Shown in pieces: positions 6,367 through 14,425 of a DNA stretch of 64,000 bases; within the stretch, counting starts at the first letter, position 1; every line of letters begins with the position of its first letter. The notes under the pieces are model-generated. The model had not been told where the DNA came from. It was given only the letters and a program-made list of their open reading frames with translations, and searched no databases. Source of the DNA: Devosia sp. Root635. Lineage in GTDB: Bacteria > Pseudomonadota > Alphaproteobacteria > Rhizobiales > Devosiaceae. The DNA is taken from assembly GCF_001427605.1 (NCBI RefSeq), contig NZ_LMGZ01000001.1, positions 244,281 to 308,280 of the forward strand, given 5' to 3'. Both the position numbers and the translations under genes were made by a program.

Positions 6367-8617
6367 CAGTTCAGAGAAGACGGGCCAACGGCAACTCATC
6401 GCGCATGGTGTAGCCGGGCGGCAGTTAGCCTAGCAGTTCAGAGAAGACGGGCCAACGGCAACAGTGGCGGCCTCTGCCGTGTTGGCCGCGGAAGCCTAGC
6501 AGTTCAGAGAAGACGGGCCAACGGCAACCTGTGGCTGTTGCCGCCGCTTGGCTCGCTTAGCCTAGCAGTTCAGAGAAGACGGGCCAACGGCAACGGTTCG
6601 CCTGAGCGAGTGTCGAACCGCCTTAGCCTAGCAGTTCAGAGAAGACGGGCCAACGGCAACCTGGCGGCGGAGTTGTCGTTTCGCGCACCGAGCCTAGCAG
6701 TTCAGAGAAGACGGGCCAACGGCAACTGCTCTTCTGTGCGGGGATGGAATACCGAAAGCCTAGCAGTTCAGAGAAGACGGGCCAACGGCAACAAACCACG
6801 CTGTTCCCCGAACGCCTTCTGGAGCCTAGCAGTTCAGAGAAGACGGGCCAACGGCAACTTCATTGCAAAGCATGAGGTCGAGCGTGTTAGCCTAGCAGTT
6901 CAGAGAAGACGGGCCAACGGCAACGCAGCGCCGCCATGGTATTCAAACATCTGCAGCCTAGCAGTTCAGAGAAGACGGGCCAACGGCAACAAGCCGAGAA
7001 GCGGAGCGGTAGTTTTTGCCAGCCTAGCAGTTCAGAGAAGACGGGCCAACGGCAACTTCTTGAGCTTCTGGTACTTGCGCTTTTGGAGCCTAGCAGTTCA
7101 GAGAAGACGGGCCAACGGCAACCGCCATCAGCACGAGTGCGAATACCATGGCAGCCTAGCAGTTCAGAGAAGACGGGCCAACGGCAACCTTGCAGTCGGC
7201 TAATCCGTCCGCGTTGAAGCCTAGCAGTTCAGAGAAGACGGGCCAACGGCAACACCGTTGCGCCTAGATCATCACCATCCTCGAGCCTAGCAGTTCAGAG
7301 AAGACGGGCCAACGGCAACCGCATTCGCCTCCGTGTGCTGCCTGGGCTTAGCCTAGCAGTTCAGAGAAGACGGGCCAACGGCAACAGCATCAACCACCGC
7401 ATCATCCTGCTGCGCAAGCCTAGCAGTTCAGAGAAGACGGGCCAACGGCAACGTCGGGGGACACGTTGCGAAGGGCCATTCTAGCCTAGCAGTTCAGAGA
7501 AGACGGGCCAACGGCAACGTCAGCAGAGTTTCGGCCTTTTTCGCGTTGAGCCTAGCAGTTCAGAGAAGACGGGCCAACGGCAACAGCGAACCCATGACCC
7601 CATCCACGGATGGGAGCCTAGCAGTTCAGAGAAGACGGGCCAACGGCAACGCGAAGCTGCTCATTCAGCCGCTCAACCTCTAGCCTAGCAGTTCAGAGAA
7701 GACGGGCCAACGGCAACGGATGCGCCGCGCAATGCCCTTCAACGACTAGCCTAGCAGTTCAGAGAAGACGGGCCAACGGCAACCCCTGGCCGGCCAGACC
7801 GGAGCACTGGACAAGCCTAGCAGTTCAGAGAAGACGGGCCAACGGCAACACCATCAGCGCGATGATCGCCAGCCCCCCGAGCCTAGCAGTTCAGAGAAGA
7901 CGGGCCAACGGCAACGGTGACGTCGAGCTGATGTCGTTCGGCAAGAGCCTAGCAGTTCAGAGAAGACGGGCCAACGGCAACCGATTGGCTGATGCTCAAC
8001 GAAAGCCGCCTAGCCTAGCAGTTCAGAGAAGACGGGCCAACGGCAACGAAAACACGGTTGTTCCGACGATCACCGGGAGCCTAGCAGTTCAGAGAAGACG
8101 GGCCAACGGCAACTGATGATTTTTGGGGTCGCGCGTTTCACACAGCCTAGCAGTTCAGAGAAGACGGGCCAACGGCAACAGCAGAACCTTCAGGGCACCA
8201 TGCGCGACAAGCCTAGCAGTTCAGAGAAGACGGGCCAACGGCAACTGTTCATCCAAGCCTGCATTGAGGAAGCGCGAGCCTAGCAGTTCAGAGAAGACGG
8301 GCCAACGGCAACATGCCCTGCGACGGTTGAGGCGGCAATCATAGCCTAGCAGTTCAGAGAAGACGGGCCAACGGCAACAGATGGGGTCAGCCCTCGGGCG
8401 GTGGCGGCAGCCTAGCAGTTCAGAGAAGACGGGCCAACGGCAACTGCGTTACTTTGTAACCGGCGAGTTCGGTAAGCCTAGCAGTTCAGAGAAGACGGCC
8501 AACGGCAACTCCACGAGTGCCGCAGGGCGCTGGCCATGAGCCTAGCAGTTCAGAGAAGACGGGCCAACGGCAACTTGCGCGATCAGCACCTCGCGTAGAG
8601 GTCCAGCCTAGCAGTTC
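6360..8617 (-). CRISPR. Type II-C CRISPR array, 34 complete repeats plus one truncated, 34 spacers
   Basis: The 36-bp repeat reads on the plus strand from AGCCTAGCAGTT to CAACGGCAAC; every copy is preceded by the same A, which fixes the 36-bp length. Spacers are mostly 30 nt, with 29 and 31 nt variants. Repeat 1 starts at 6360, repeat 34 at 8539. Repeat 33 (8475-8509) lacks one G. The last repeat at 8605 keeps only 13 bp. The tracrRNA anti-repeat requires crRNA from the minus strand (repeat beginning GTTGCCGTTGG). Repeats near cas2 are uniform and those at the right end degenerate, which points to acquisition next to cas2 although transcription runs toward it. The array ends 12 bp from the stop of the nucleoside hydrolase gene. 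Confidence 0.99.
8605..8617 (-). repeat. Truncated terminal CRISPR repeat retaining the extended -10
   Basis: Only AGCCTAGCAGTTC matches the repeat; the remainder is unrelated. In crRNA orientation the retained part is GAACTGCTAGGCT, which includes the TGC-TAGGCT extended -10. It is the first repeat met in the direction of crRNA transcription. Confidence 0.85.
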
Positions 8618-8629
8618 TCGAGCACGTCT

Positions 8630-9580
8630 CTATCCTGCTACTGTCTCGCGATAGTGGCGCAGGACGGCGTCGGCGTTGACGGCGGTACAGATCAGGTGCG
8701 CCGGGCGGTTGGCCCAGTCGGGGTGCCCGCCCTTGCGGGCTGCCGGCATCTGGATGGTCTGGCCGGCGGCGATGCCGTCGCAGACGACGCAGATGGGGCC
8801 GGAGCGTGTTTCGAACCAGTCGGGACGCAGTGCGTAGGTCACGGCCAGCAGATCGTGCCCCACCACGCCGGCAAGACCCATGACCTCCTTGTAGAAGCGC
8901 GCATAGTGATCCGACATCTGGCGCAGCAATTCGCCATTTTCTCCGGCTTCGGCCGACAAAGCGGCGAGATAATCCCCGGTGAGGATGATGTCATGCGTCA
9001 CATCGAGCCCCACCACCACGACGGGCCATTCGGCCGCGAAAATCTCGTCGGCGGCGACCGGATCGCCATAGATATTGGCTTCGGCTGCCGGGGTGATATT
9101 GCCGCTGCGGCCTTCATAGCCGAAGGCCCCGCCCATGATCACCACCTGTTTGGCGAGGCCGGCAATGGCCCTGTCCTGCCGCAGGGCGAGCGCCAGGTTG
9201 GTCATCCGCCCCACGGCGATGATCGTCACCTCGCCCGGATGGGCGCGCAACGTATCGATGATGAACTGCGATGCCGCGCCCGGCTGCAGGCCGGTCTCGT
9301 CGACCGCCGGAATATCGATGTCGCCCAGCCCGTTGTGGCCATGCACGATGACCGGTTCGGGCTTGATCTTGCCATCGAGCGTCTGGCCGGCGCCCTGGAT
9401 GACTGGCGCGGCGATATGGAAGCGCTCGCGCAGGAACAGGGCGTTGCGCGTCGTGGTCGCGATATCGGCATTGCCGACGACGGTGGTGATGCCGAGCAGT
9501 TCGATGTCGGGCAGCTTGCTCAGGTAGAGCAGCGCCATGGCGTCGTCGATCCCCGGATCGGTATCGAAGATAACCTTCAT
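8630..9580 (-). CDS. Nucleoside hydrolase (IUNH family)
   Basis: Cytoplasmic hydrolase of 316 aa that cleaves the N-glycosidic bond of nucleosides to base plus ribose. The N-terminal signature DTDPGIDDAMAL supplies the calcium-binding aspartates of the family, and HGHNGLGDI and the TNLALAL stretch are also family-like. Substrate preference (purine or pyrimidine) cannot be told. ATG 9580 is placed directly before the signature; an open frame extends upstream but codes nothing conserved. It is transcribed toward the CRISPR array and its stop codon is 12 bp from the last repeat with no terminator seen, so read-through into the array on the crRNA strand is possible. Confidence 0.92.
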   Translation of the reverse strand: MKVIFDTDPGIDDAMALLYLSKLPDIELLGITTVVGNADIATTTRNALFLRERFHIAAPVIQGAGQTLDGKIKPEPVIVHGHNGLGDIDIPAVDETGLQPGAASQFIIDTLRAHPGEVTIIAVGRMTNLALALRQDRAIAGLAKQVVIMGGAFGYEGRSGNITPAAEANIYGDPVAADEIFAAEWPVVVVGLDVTHDIILTGDYLAALSAEAGENGELLRQMSDHYARFYKEVMGLAGVVGHDLLAVTYALRPDWFETRSGPICVVCDGIAAGQTIQMPAARKGGHPDWANRPAHLICTAVNADAVLRHYRETVAG

Positions 9581-9737
9581 ATCGTGGTCCAATGCTGTGT
9601 CGCGCCCGACCATTGTGGGGCGCGGGGAGGAAGGCGGGGACCAATCACAGCCGGTGATGCCCGTCAAGCGCCGCCGAGCTGATTGACATTTGCCGGGGCG
9701 GGAACTAGCTAAATCCTGACTTCGGAGTTCATATATC

Positions 9738-10583
9738 TTGACGGCAATCGACGCGACGGATGGTTTGCCGCTGCGGCAGTTTCTCGAGCCGCTGCAATCG
9801 GCCGAAAACCTGCAGCTCTCCATCGGCGCGGATCGCGCCGGGCATGAGCCCATCGTCGCCCTGCCTCCCGCCGTGGTCGAGGCCTGGCTGGCCGCTGTCA
9901 GCCGCGACCACGCGGATATGGAGGCGCGGACGTGCGCCGCCTACCTGATCGGGGATATCGCCTGGGCCTTCGGACGCAACCTGGCGGCGCTGCACCTGGC
10001 CGGCCCCGGCCTGCCCGATATCGGGGCCGGTTCCATCGCCGCCGCGCCGCAATGGTATCGCTGGGAGGAGGATGGTGAAGGCGGGGAGGCCCTGCGCTTC
10101 ACCCTGCGGCTGCTTGCTGCCCCCGACGCCACCCACCGTCCGCTCGATATCGATGGCATCCGCGCCCTGGCGGTGGCCGCCCATGCCCCGCTGATCGAAA
10201 CCTTGTCCGGCCTGACCCGGCTGGGGCGCAGCGCCATGTGGCGGCTGGTGGCCGATGCGCTGGCGGCGGGCTGGCTGTTGGTCGGCAAGCGCATCGGCCT
10301 GCCCGAGCACGCCATGCGGGTGGCCAATGCCATCATCGGGGCCCCTGGCTCGCCGCTGGCCAACAAGCAAACCGGGTTCGTCGAGATCGTGCTGCGCGAC
10401 GAGACCGATCCCGAGCGCGTCCTGGGCTGCGAATGGTTCCGGGCGCGGGGCGGCTGCTGCCGCTATTACACGACGGGGGAATCAGCAGGCGAATATTGCA
10501 CCACCTGTGTCCTGCGTCCGCCCGAGTCGCGCGACCAGCGCCTCCGCGATCACCTCAAGGCCCGGCTGCAGATGCCCGTCTGA
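9738..10583 (+). CDS. FhuF-like ferric iron reductase family protein
   Basis: 281 aa. The C-terminus carries CCRYYTTGESAGEYCTTC, a CC-x12-C-x2-C arrangement resembling the four-cysteine [2Fe-2S] site of FhuF-type siderophore-iron reductases, which release iron from ferric siderophores in the cytoplasm. The rest is an alpha-rich domain as in FhuF/IucA-like proteins. The likely start is TTG 9738; no ATG fits. It is divergent from the nucleoside hydrolase. No siderophore uptake genes are adjacent. Its exact substrate is not visible. Confidence 0.75.
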   Translation: MTAIDATDGLPLRQFLEPLQSAENLQLSIGADRAGHEPIVALPPAVVEAWLAAVSRDHADMEARTCAAYLIGDIAWAFGRNLAALHLAGPGLPDIGAGSIAAAPQWYRWEEDGEGGEALRFTLRLLAAPDATHRPLDIDGIRALAVAAHAPLIETLSGLTRLGRSAMWRLVADALAAGWLLVGKRIGLPEHAMRVANAIIGAPGSPLANKQTGFVEIVLRDETDPERVLGCEWFRARGGCCRYYTTGESAGEYCTTCVLRPPESRDQRLRDHLKARLQMPV

Positions 10584-10703
10584 GCAGGCCGAAGGCCGCA
10601 TCATGGCTCAGTGAACAAATAACATTTTTAACGATGCTGTGACGTGGCGTTGTTCGTCGTGTAAAAGGGTTTGTATGAATAGGGGGCATCGACATGATCG
10701 GTC

Positions 10704-11174
10704 TTGGCCCGGACGCGTACGCGTCGGGGCGAAAGCCTTGCGGCGGAGTTGGCTTTGCGGTCCCTATCGACATCTGCGCTCGCCGAACTGCTGGAGCTTA
10801 CGGCCCGCATGCTGCATTCGCGCGGCTATGCGGCCGACCTGTTTCCAGCACAATGGACGGCTTTGCGTTATTTTTCCCGCGCCCCGATCAGCCAGCGTAC
10901 GGCCAGCGAGCTGGCGCGTTTCCAGAGTCTCGCCAACGGCCCGGTAAGCCGCACCGTGCGGACCCTGGTGCAGAAGGGCTTGTTGACCAAGGCGGCAGAG
11001 CAGCCCAAGGGGCGCGCCGAGCTGCTCGAGCTGACCGATGCGGGTCGGGCGATGCTCGACCAGGATCCGACTTTGGCGGTCGAGGAAATCATCAGCGGGC
11101 TGGAGGCCAGCGAGCAGGAATGCTTTGCCCGCTCGCTCGAACTCATCGTCCGGCGGCTATCGGTGCTGCGCTAG
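10704..11174 (+). CDS. MarR family transcriptional regulator
   Basis: 156 aa. A winged helix-turn-helix at about residues 45-115 (QWTALRYFSRAP, ELARFQSLANGPVSRTVRTL, then a wing with ELLELTDAGRAML) is flanked by dimerisation helices, as in MarR. Start is TTG 10704; other in-frame starts shorten the N-terminal helix. The C-terminus overlaps the convergent receiver-domain gene by 18 bp. The regulon is unknown; the neighbouring FhuF-like gene is only a positional candidate. Confidence 0.82.
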   Translation: MARTRTRRGESLAAELALRSLSTSALAELLELTARMLHSRGYAADLFPAQWTALRYFSRAPISQRTASELARFQSLANGPVSRTVRTLVQKGLLTKAAEQPKGRAELLELTDAGRAMLDQDPTLAVEEIISGLEASEQECFARSLELIVRRLSVLR

Positions 11175-11558
11175 CGAGCCGAACAGCGCCCTGATATCGG
11201 CGATCAGCTCGCCCATGTCGAACGGCTTCACATAGACCTTGCGGGCACCCCAGACCAGCGCCAGCGCCGCTGCTGTGGCGATGGACAGGCCCGGCCCGCC
11301 CCCGGTGACCACGAATATCTCGGCTGCCGGCGATGCGGCGCGCATCGACTGGATGATGGCGATGCCATCGGCGCGCGGCATCCACAGATCGGTCACCACC
11401 ACGTCGAAGGCTTCCCGGCCCAATGTGTCGATGGCCTCCATGCCATCGTCGACCTCGACAACAGCGAAGCCGGCGTCGCTCAGCGCGTCTCGCAGCGGCC
11501 GGCGACTGTCGGCACTGGCGTCGGCAATCAGCACCGTGCGCATCGGTGCATCAATCAT
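11157..11558 (-). CDS. Orphan single-domain response regulator (CheY-like receiver)
   Basis: 133 aa, one receiver domain and no output domain. The phospho-acceptor region VVTDLWMPRADG, the switch threonine in VVTGGG and the lysine in VYVKPF are present. The usual acidic pair after beta-1 is reduced (VLIADASAD rather than a DD pair), so metal binding may be altered. Such proteins act as phosphate sinks or protein-binding switches. No histidine kinase is next to it. It converges with and slightly overlaps the MarR gene. Confidence 0.82.
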   Translation of the reverse strand: MIDAPMRTVLIADASADSRRPLRDALSDAGFAVVEVDDGMEAIDTLGREAFDVVVTDLWMPRADGIAIIQSMRAASPAAEIFVVTGGGPGLSIATAAALALVWGARKVYVKPFDMGELIADIRALFGSLAQHR

Positions 11559-11650
11559 GGTTCCCCCAGCCCAATAGCCGCGCCGCCTCGCGGCGACACC
11601 AGAATAGATGTGTCCATCCGTTGCTCACTGAGCAGTAAAATGTCAAGCAA

Positions 11651-11673
11651 AAGGCCGGCACGAGGCCGGCCTT
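11651..11673. terminator. Bidirectional intrinsic terminator after bioY
   Basis: AAGGCCGGC and GCCGGCCTT form a 9-bp GC-rich stem around ACGAG, with TTTT on the plus side and a matching A-tract on the other. It lies about 20 bp after the bioY stop on the minus strand. Confidence 0.8.
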
Positions 11674-11692
11674 TTCAGTCTTTTACAGAGGT

Positions 11693-12304
11693 TTAGCGCT
11701 TGGCCAGGATGTTCCAGGCACCCGTTACAGTCAGCGCGGCCAGGGCCATCTTGAGAATATCCCAGACGATGAACGGCTGGATGGCGCCGGCAAAGGCCGA
11801 GGCGACCACGTTGTTCTGGTCGATCCAGCCGGCATTGCCGGACAAGGCCAGCAGCCAGACAAAGCCCAGCACCAGCAGCACCGCATCGGCCGCGACCATG
11901 GCGGCAAACAGGGTCAGCGGCTTGCCCGAGGCGCCCTTGTCGGCGGCATAGCCGATGATGGCGGCCATCACCAGGAACCCGAGTAGGAAGCCGCCGGTCG
12001 GGCCGACGAGATAGGCCAGGCCACCGCCGGTAGCGAAGACCGGCAGGCCGAAGGCGCCTTCGAGCAGGTAGAGCGCCACGGTGGCGACGCCGATGCGCAG
12101 GCCGAAAGCCGCCGACAGTGCCGCGATGGCAAAGCCCTGCAGCGTCACCGGAACCGGCCATACCGGCACGTTGATCTTGGCGCAGATGGTGATGAGCAGC
12201 GTGCCGAGCACGATGGTTGCGAGATTGGCTGCCAGCTTGGCAGTATCGCCCTTGGGCTGGAATACGCCGAGCAGCGTATTGGGCGTGGTCAAAGTCACGG
12301 CCAT
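11693..12304 (-). CDS. bioY: Biotin transporter BioY
   Basis: The 203-aa product is a hydrophobic membrane protein with about six membrane segments, including the family-typical runs INVPVWPVPVTLQGFAI and GGGLAYLVGPTGGFLLGFL. BioY is the substrate-binding S component of an ECF biotin transporter and can also work alone. No bioM/bioN genes are adjacent, so it may act solitary or share an energising module elsewhere. I looked for a BioR-type operator upstream and did not see one. It is followed by the terminator at 11651. Confidence 0.92.
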   Translation of the reverse strand: MAVTLTTPNTLLGVFQPKGDTAKLAANLATIVLGTLLITICAKINVPVWPVPVTLQGFAIAALSAAFGLRIGVATVALYLLEGAFGLPVFATGGGLAYLVGPTGGFLLGFLVMAAIIGYAADKGASGKPLTLFAAMVAADAVLLVLGFVWLLALSGNAGWIDQNNVVASAFAGAIQPFIVWDILKMALAALTVTGAWNILAKR

Positions 12305-12391
12305 TTCATACCTTCCATGCTTGTCTGAACCGGCGTCCCCTCCCGGGCCGCGCTGTCGTTCAAATCACGACTTCTTTAGTCTCTCGGCAAA

Positions 12392-13315
12392 GTGAGTGCA
12401 ATGGCATCACCCGTTCCGGCCCTGTCCTTCGACAGGGACTTCGACCCCCAGACTGGCCGCGCCGTACCCGTCGCCGACGGTATCACCCGCATCACCGCGC
12501 CCAATGCCAGCCCCTATACCTTTACCGGCACCAACAGTTTTCTGTTGGGCCACGAACGCCTTGCGCTGGTCGATCCGGGCCCGGACGATCCGGTTCACCT
12601 CGCCGCGCTGATCGATGGCATCGGCGGCCGCCCCGTCGATGCCATCATGCTTTCGCATACCCACCGCGACCACAGCGCATCGGCATCACGGCTGGCGCGC
12701 GATCTGGGTGTCCCCCTCTGGTTCGGCGGCAAGCATCGCCTGTCGCGCCCGCTGCGCCGATTCGAGCGCAATCCCATCCGCAACTCCTGCGATTGGGATC
12801 TGGTGCCCGACCGCACCCTCATTGATGGCGAGACCATCACTGCGGGCGACGTGCCCCTCACCGTCCACGCCACGCCCGGCCATTGCGCCAATCACCTGGC
12901 CTTCAGCGCCGGTGACATCCTGCTCAGCGGCGATCATGTCATGGGCTGGAATTCGACCCTCGTCTCGGTCCCCGATGGCTCGATGGCCGACTATTTCGCC
13001 TCGCTCGACAAGGTCATCGCCCTGCCCTGCCGCCAATACGTGCCGGCCCACGGCGGCCCCATCGTCGACGGCCCGGCCTATGCCGCCGCTCTCAAGGCCC
13101 ACCGGCAGATGCGCAACCAGCAGGTCGTCGCCGCCGTCAGGGCGGGTGCCCGCACCGTCCCGGCCATCGTGGCGGCAATCTACCCCGCCCAGCCCCTGCC
13201 CGTCCGCCGCGCCGCCCGCCTGACCATCACCGCCCATGTGGAATATCTCGAAGGGCTGGGCGCGTTGAGCGTGTCGCGGGGATTGCTGGGGATGCGGATT
13301 TCCGCTGATACCTAA
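12392..13315 (+). CDS. Metallo-beta-lactamase fold hydrolase (LACTB2-like)
   Basis: 307 aa. The metal-binding signature HTHRDHSASA sits after LVDPGPDD, with further ligands in ATPGHCANHL and SGDHVMGW, and VPAHGGPI. A C-terminal winged-helix-like region (about 240-305) resembles that of LACTB2-type proteins. It probably hydrolyses a thioester or phosphoester in the cytoplasm. GTG 12392 and ATG 12401 are both possible starts. It is divergent from bioY. Confidence 0.85.
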   Translation: MSAMASPVPALSFDRDFDPQTGRAVPVADGITRITAPNASPYTFTGTNSFLLGHERLALVDPGPDDPVHLAALIDGIGGRPVDAIMLSHTHRDHSASASRLARDLGVPLWFGGKHRLSRPLRRFERNPIRNSCDWDLVPDRTLIDGETITAGDVPLTVHATPGHCANHLAFSAGDILLSGDHVMGWNSTLVSVPDGSMADYFASLDKVIALPCRQYVPAHGGPIVDGPAYAAALKAHRQMRNQQVVAAVRAGARTVPAIVAAIYPAQPLPVRRAARLTITAHVEYLEGLGALSVSRGLLGMRISADT

Positions 13316-13323
13316 ATCACGGT

Positions 13324-13405
13324 GTCATTCCCGCGCAGGCGGGAATCCATTCTTGTCGATCCCCGCACCTTCCAAAGAGTGGATTCCCGCCTGCGCGGGA
13401 ATGAC
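13324..13405. repeat. 26-bp perfect inverted repeat, common proteobacterial intergenic palindrome
   Basis: Arms at 13324-13349 (from GTCATTCCCGCGCAGG) and 13380-13405 are exact reverse complements separated by 30 bp. This sequence type is widespread between genes in proteobacteria and resembles REP/MITE elements. It sits just after the MBL gene and may also act as a transcript-end hairpin. Confidence 0.85.
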
Positions 13406-13446
13406 GTTCTGGGGCATTGTTCGGGATGCGGGCCCAGATGCCATGA

Positions 13447-13539
13447 AGACCTCATGGTGAGCTTGTCGAACCACGAGGTCGAGCGAGTGGAGGCCTGGGT
13501 GCCACGACCTCGTGGTTCGACAAGCTCACCATGAGGTCT
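13447..13539. repeat. 35-bp perfect inverted repeat (CTCATGGTGAGCTTGTCGAA family)
   Basis: Arms at 13447-13481 and 13505-13539 are exact reverse complements around a 23-bp loop. The arm core CTCATGGTGAG and GAACCACGAGG recurs in the other dispersed palindromes of this window (20897, 22434, 27893). It lies between two convergent genes and ends just before the DUF1499 stop codon. Confidence 0.85.
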
Positions 13540-13547
13540 ACTGCAGG

Positions 13548-14351
13548 CTACTCCGCCTCCTCCACCCCCGCCTCCAACGGCACATTGGCATTGGGATTGT
13601 CGCGCAGCAGCCCTGTCACCGCATCGTCCAGCGCCGCCAGGAATTCCTCGATCCGCGAGCCGTTCGAGCCGAAATCATGCAAGGCGTTGAGCGAGGCCGA
13701 GCGCATGTCGACCGTGGAATTGGTCAGCGTCCCGGTCACCCGGATCACCACCTCCTCGCGCCAGCCCGGCAGCGTCACGATCTGGGCATTGACCTGCCCC
13801 GGATCGAACCCGGCCGTCGGCTCGCGCAGCAGGCGGATTTCCCAGCCATTGCCGGCCACCAAAGCCCGCACCAGCCCGAAGGTCGGCACCAGCCCCAGCG
13901 GATAAGTGCGCGTTTCGGCATTGGGAAAAACCGCCGCCATGGTCTCGGCCGACAGCATTTTCGGCGCCGGCATGGCCTGCATGCCTGGCTCGAAGACCAG
14001 CGGCAGCAGGCTCCGGTCGGTGGTGGCGATATCGGTCACGGGCGGATAGGTCAGCATCAGGCTGCCATACCAGGCAAAGGGCAGCAGGCTCAGCGTGCCG
14101 AACAGCAGCCCGGCCAGTGCCCTGCCCCAGCCCTGGTCGCCCGTCTGCCACAGCCGCGCCAGCGCGATCAGCGCGGCCAGCACCGCCAGCAAGGCCACCA
14201 GGCCCGCCGCCAGCGCCGCCACCAGGAACAGGTCGCTGGTGATCAGCCGGAACCAGTGCAGCAGCACCGAAATAACGACGAGCGGCACCGCGACGCTGCC
14301 CAGCCGGCGCGCCACGATTGCCCATTTCGATGTCCGGATCAGTATGCGCAA
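13548..14351 (-). CDS. DUF1499 family membrane-anchored protein
   Basis: 267 aa. Three hydrophobic segments in the first 110 residues (VAVPLVVISVLL, LFLVAALAAGLVALLAVLAALIAL, ALAGLLFGTLSLLPFAWYGSLML) are followed by a soluble domain at about 130-255. Its end, DFGSNGSRIEEFLAALDDA, is typical of DUF1499. The function of the family is not established. It lies in a minus-strand group with the M48 protease and the DUF898 protein, suggesting an envelope role. Confidence 0.78.
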   Translation of the reverse strand: MRILIRTSKWAIVARRLGSVAVPLVVISVLLHWFRLITSDLFLVAALAAGLVALLAVLAALIALARLWQTGDQGWGRALAGLLFGTLSLLPFAWYGSLMLTYPPVTDIATTDRSLLPLVFEPGMQAMPAPKMLSAETMAAVFPNAETRTYPLGLVPTFGLVRALVAGNGWEIRLLREPTAGFDPGQVNAQIVTLPGWREEVVIRVTGTLTNSTVDMRSASLNALHDFGSNGSRIEEFLAALDDAVTGLLRDNPNANVPLEAGVEEAE

Positions 14352-14425
14352 TGCCGCCCCTTCACATGCGCCGCGAGATTACCCGCAAGGTATTGCGCGA
14401 ATTTGAAGATTTCCCCGGGTGGCGA

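Noticed and set aside
6885..6930. Spacer 9 sharing GAGGTCGAGCG with the repeat near 13475
   Set aside because: Eleven matching bases in GC-rich DNA are expected by chance; not evidence of self-targeting.
6538..8344. Open frames through the array with repeated SLAVQRRRANGN peptides
   Set aside because: They are translations of the 36-bp repeat plus spacers, not proteins; the frames exist because repeat plus 30-nt spacer is a multiple of three.
8618..8700. A conventional leader to the right of the array
   Set aside because: This stretch is the 3' end of the nucleoside hydrolase gene and adjoins degenerate repeats, so it is unlikely to be the acquisition leader.
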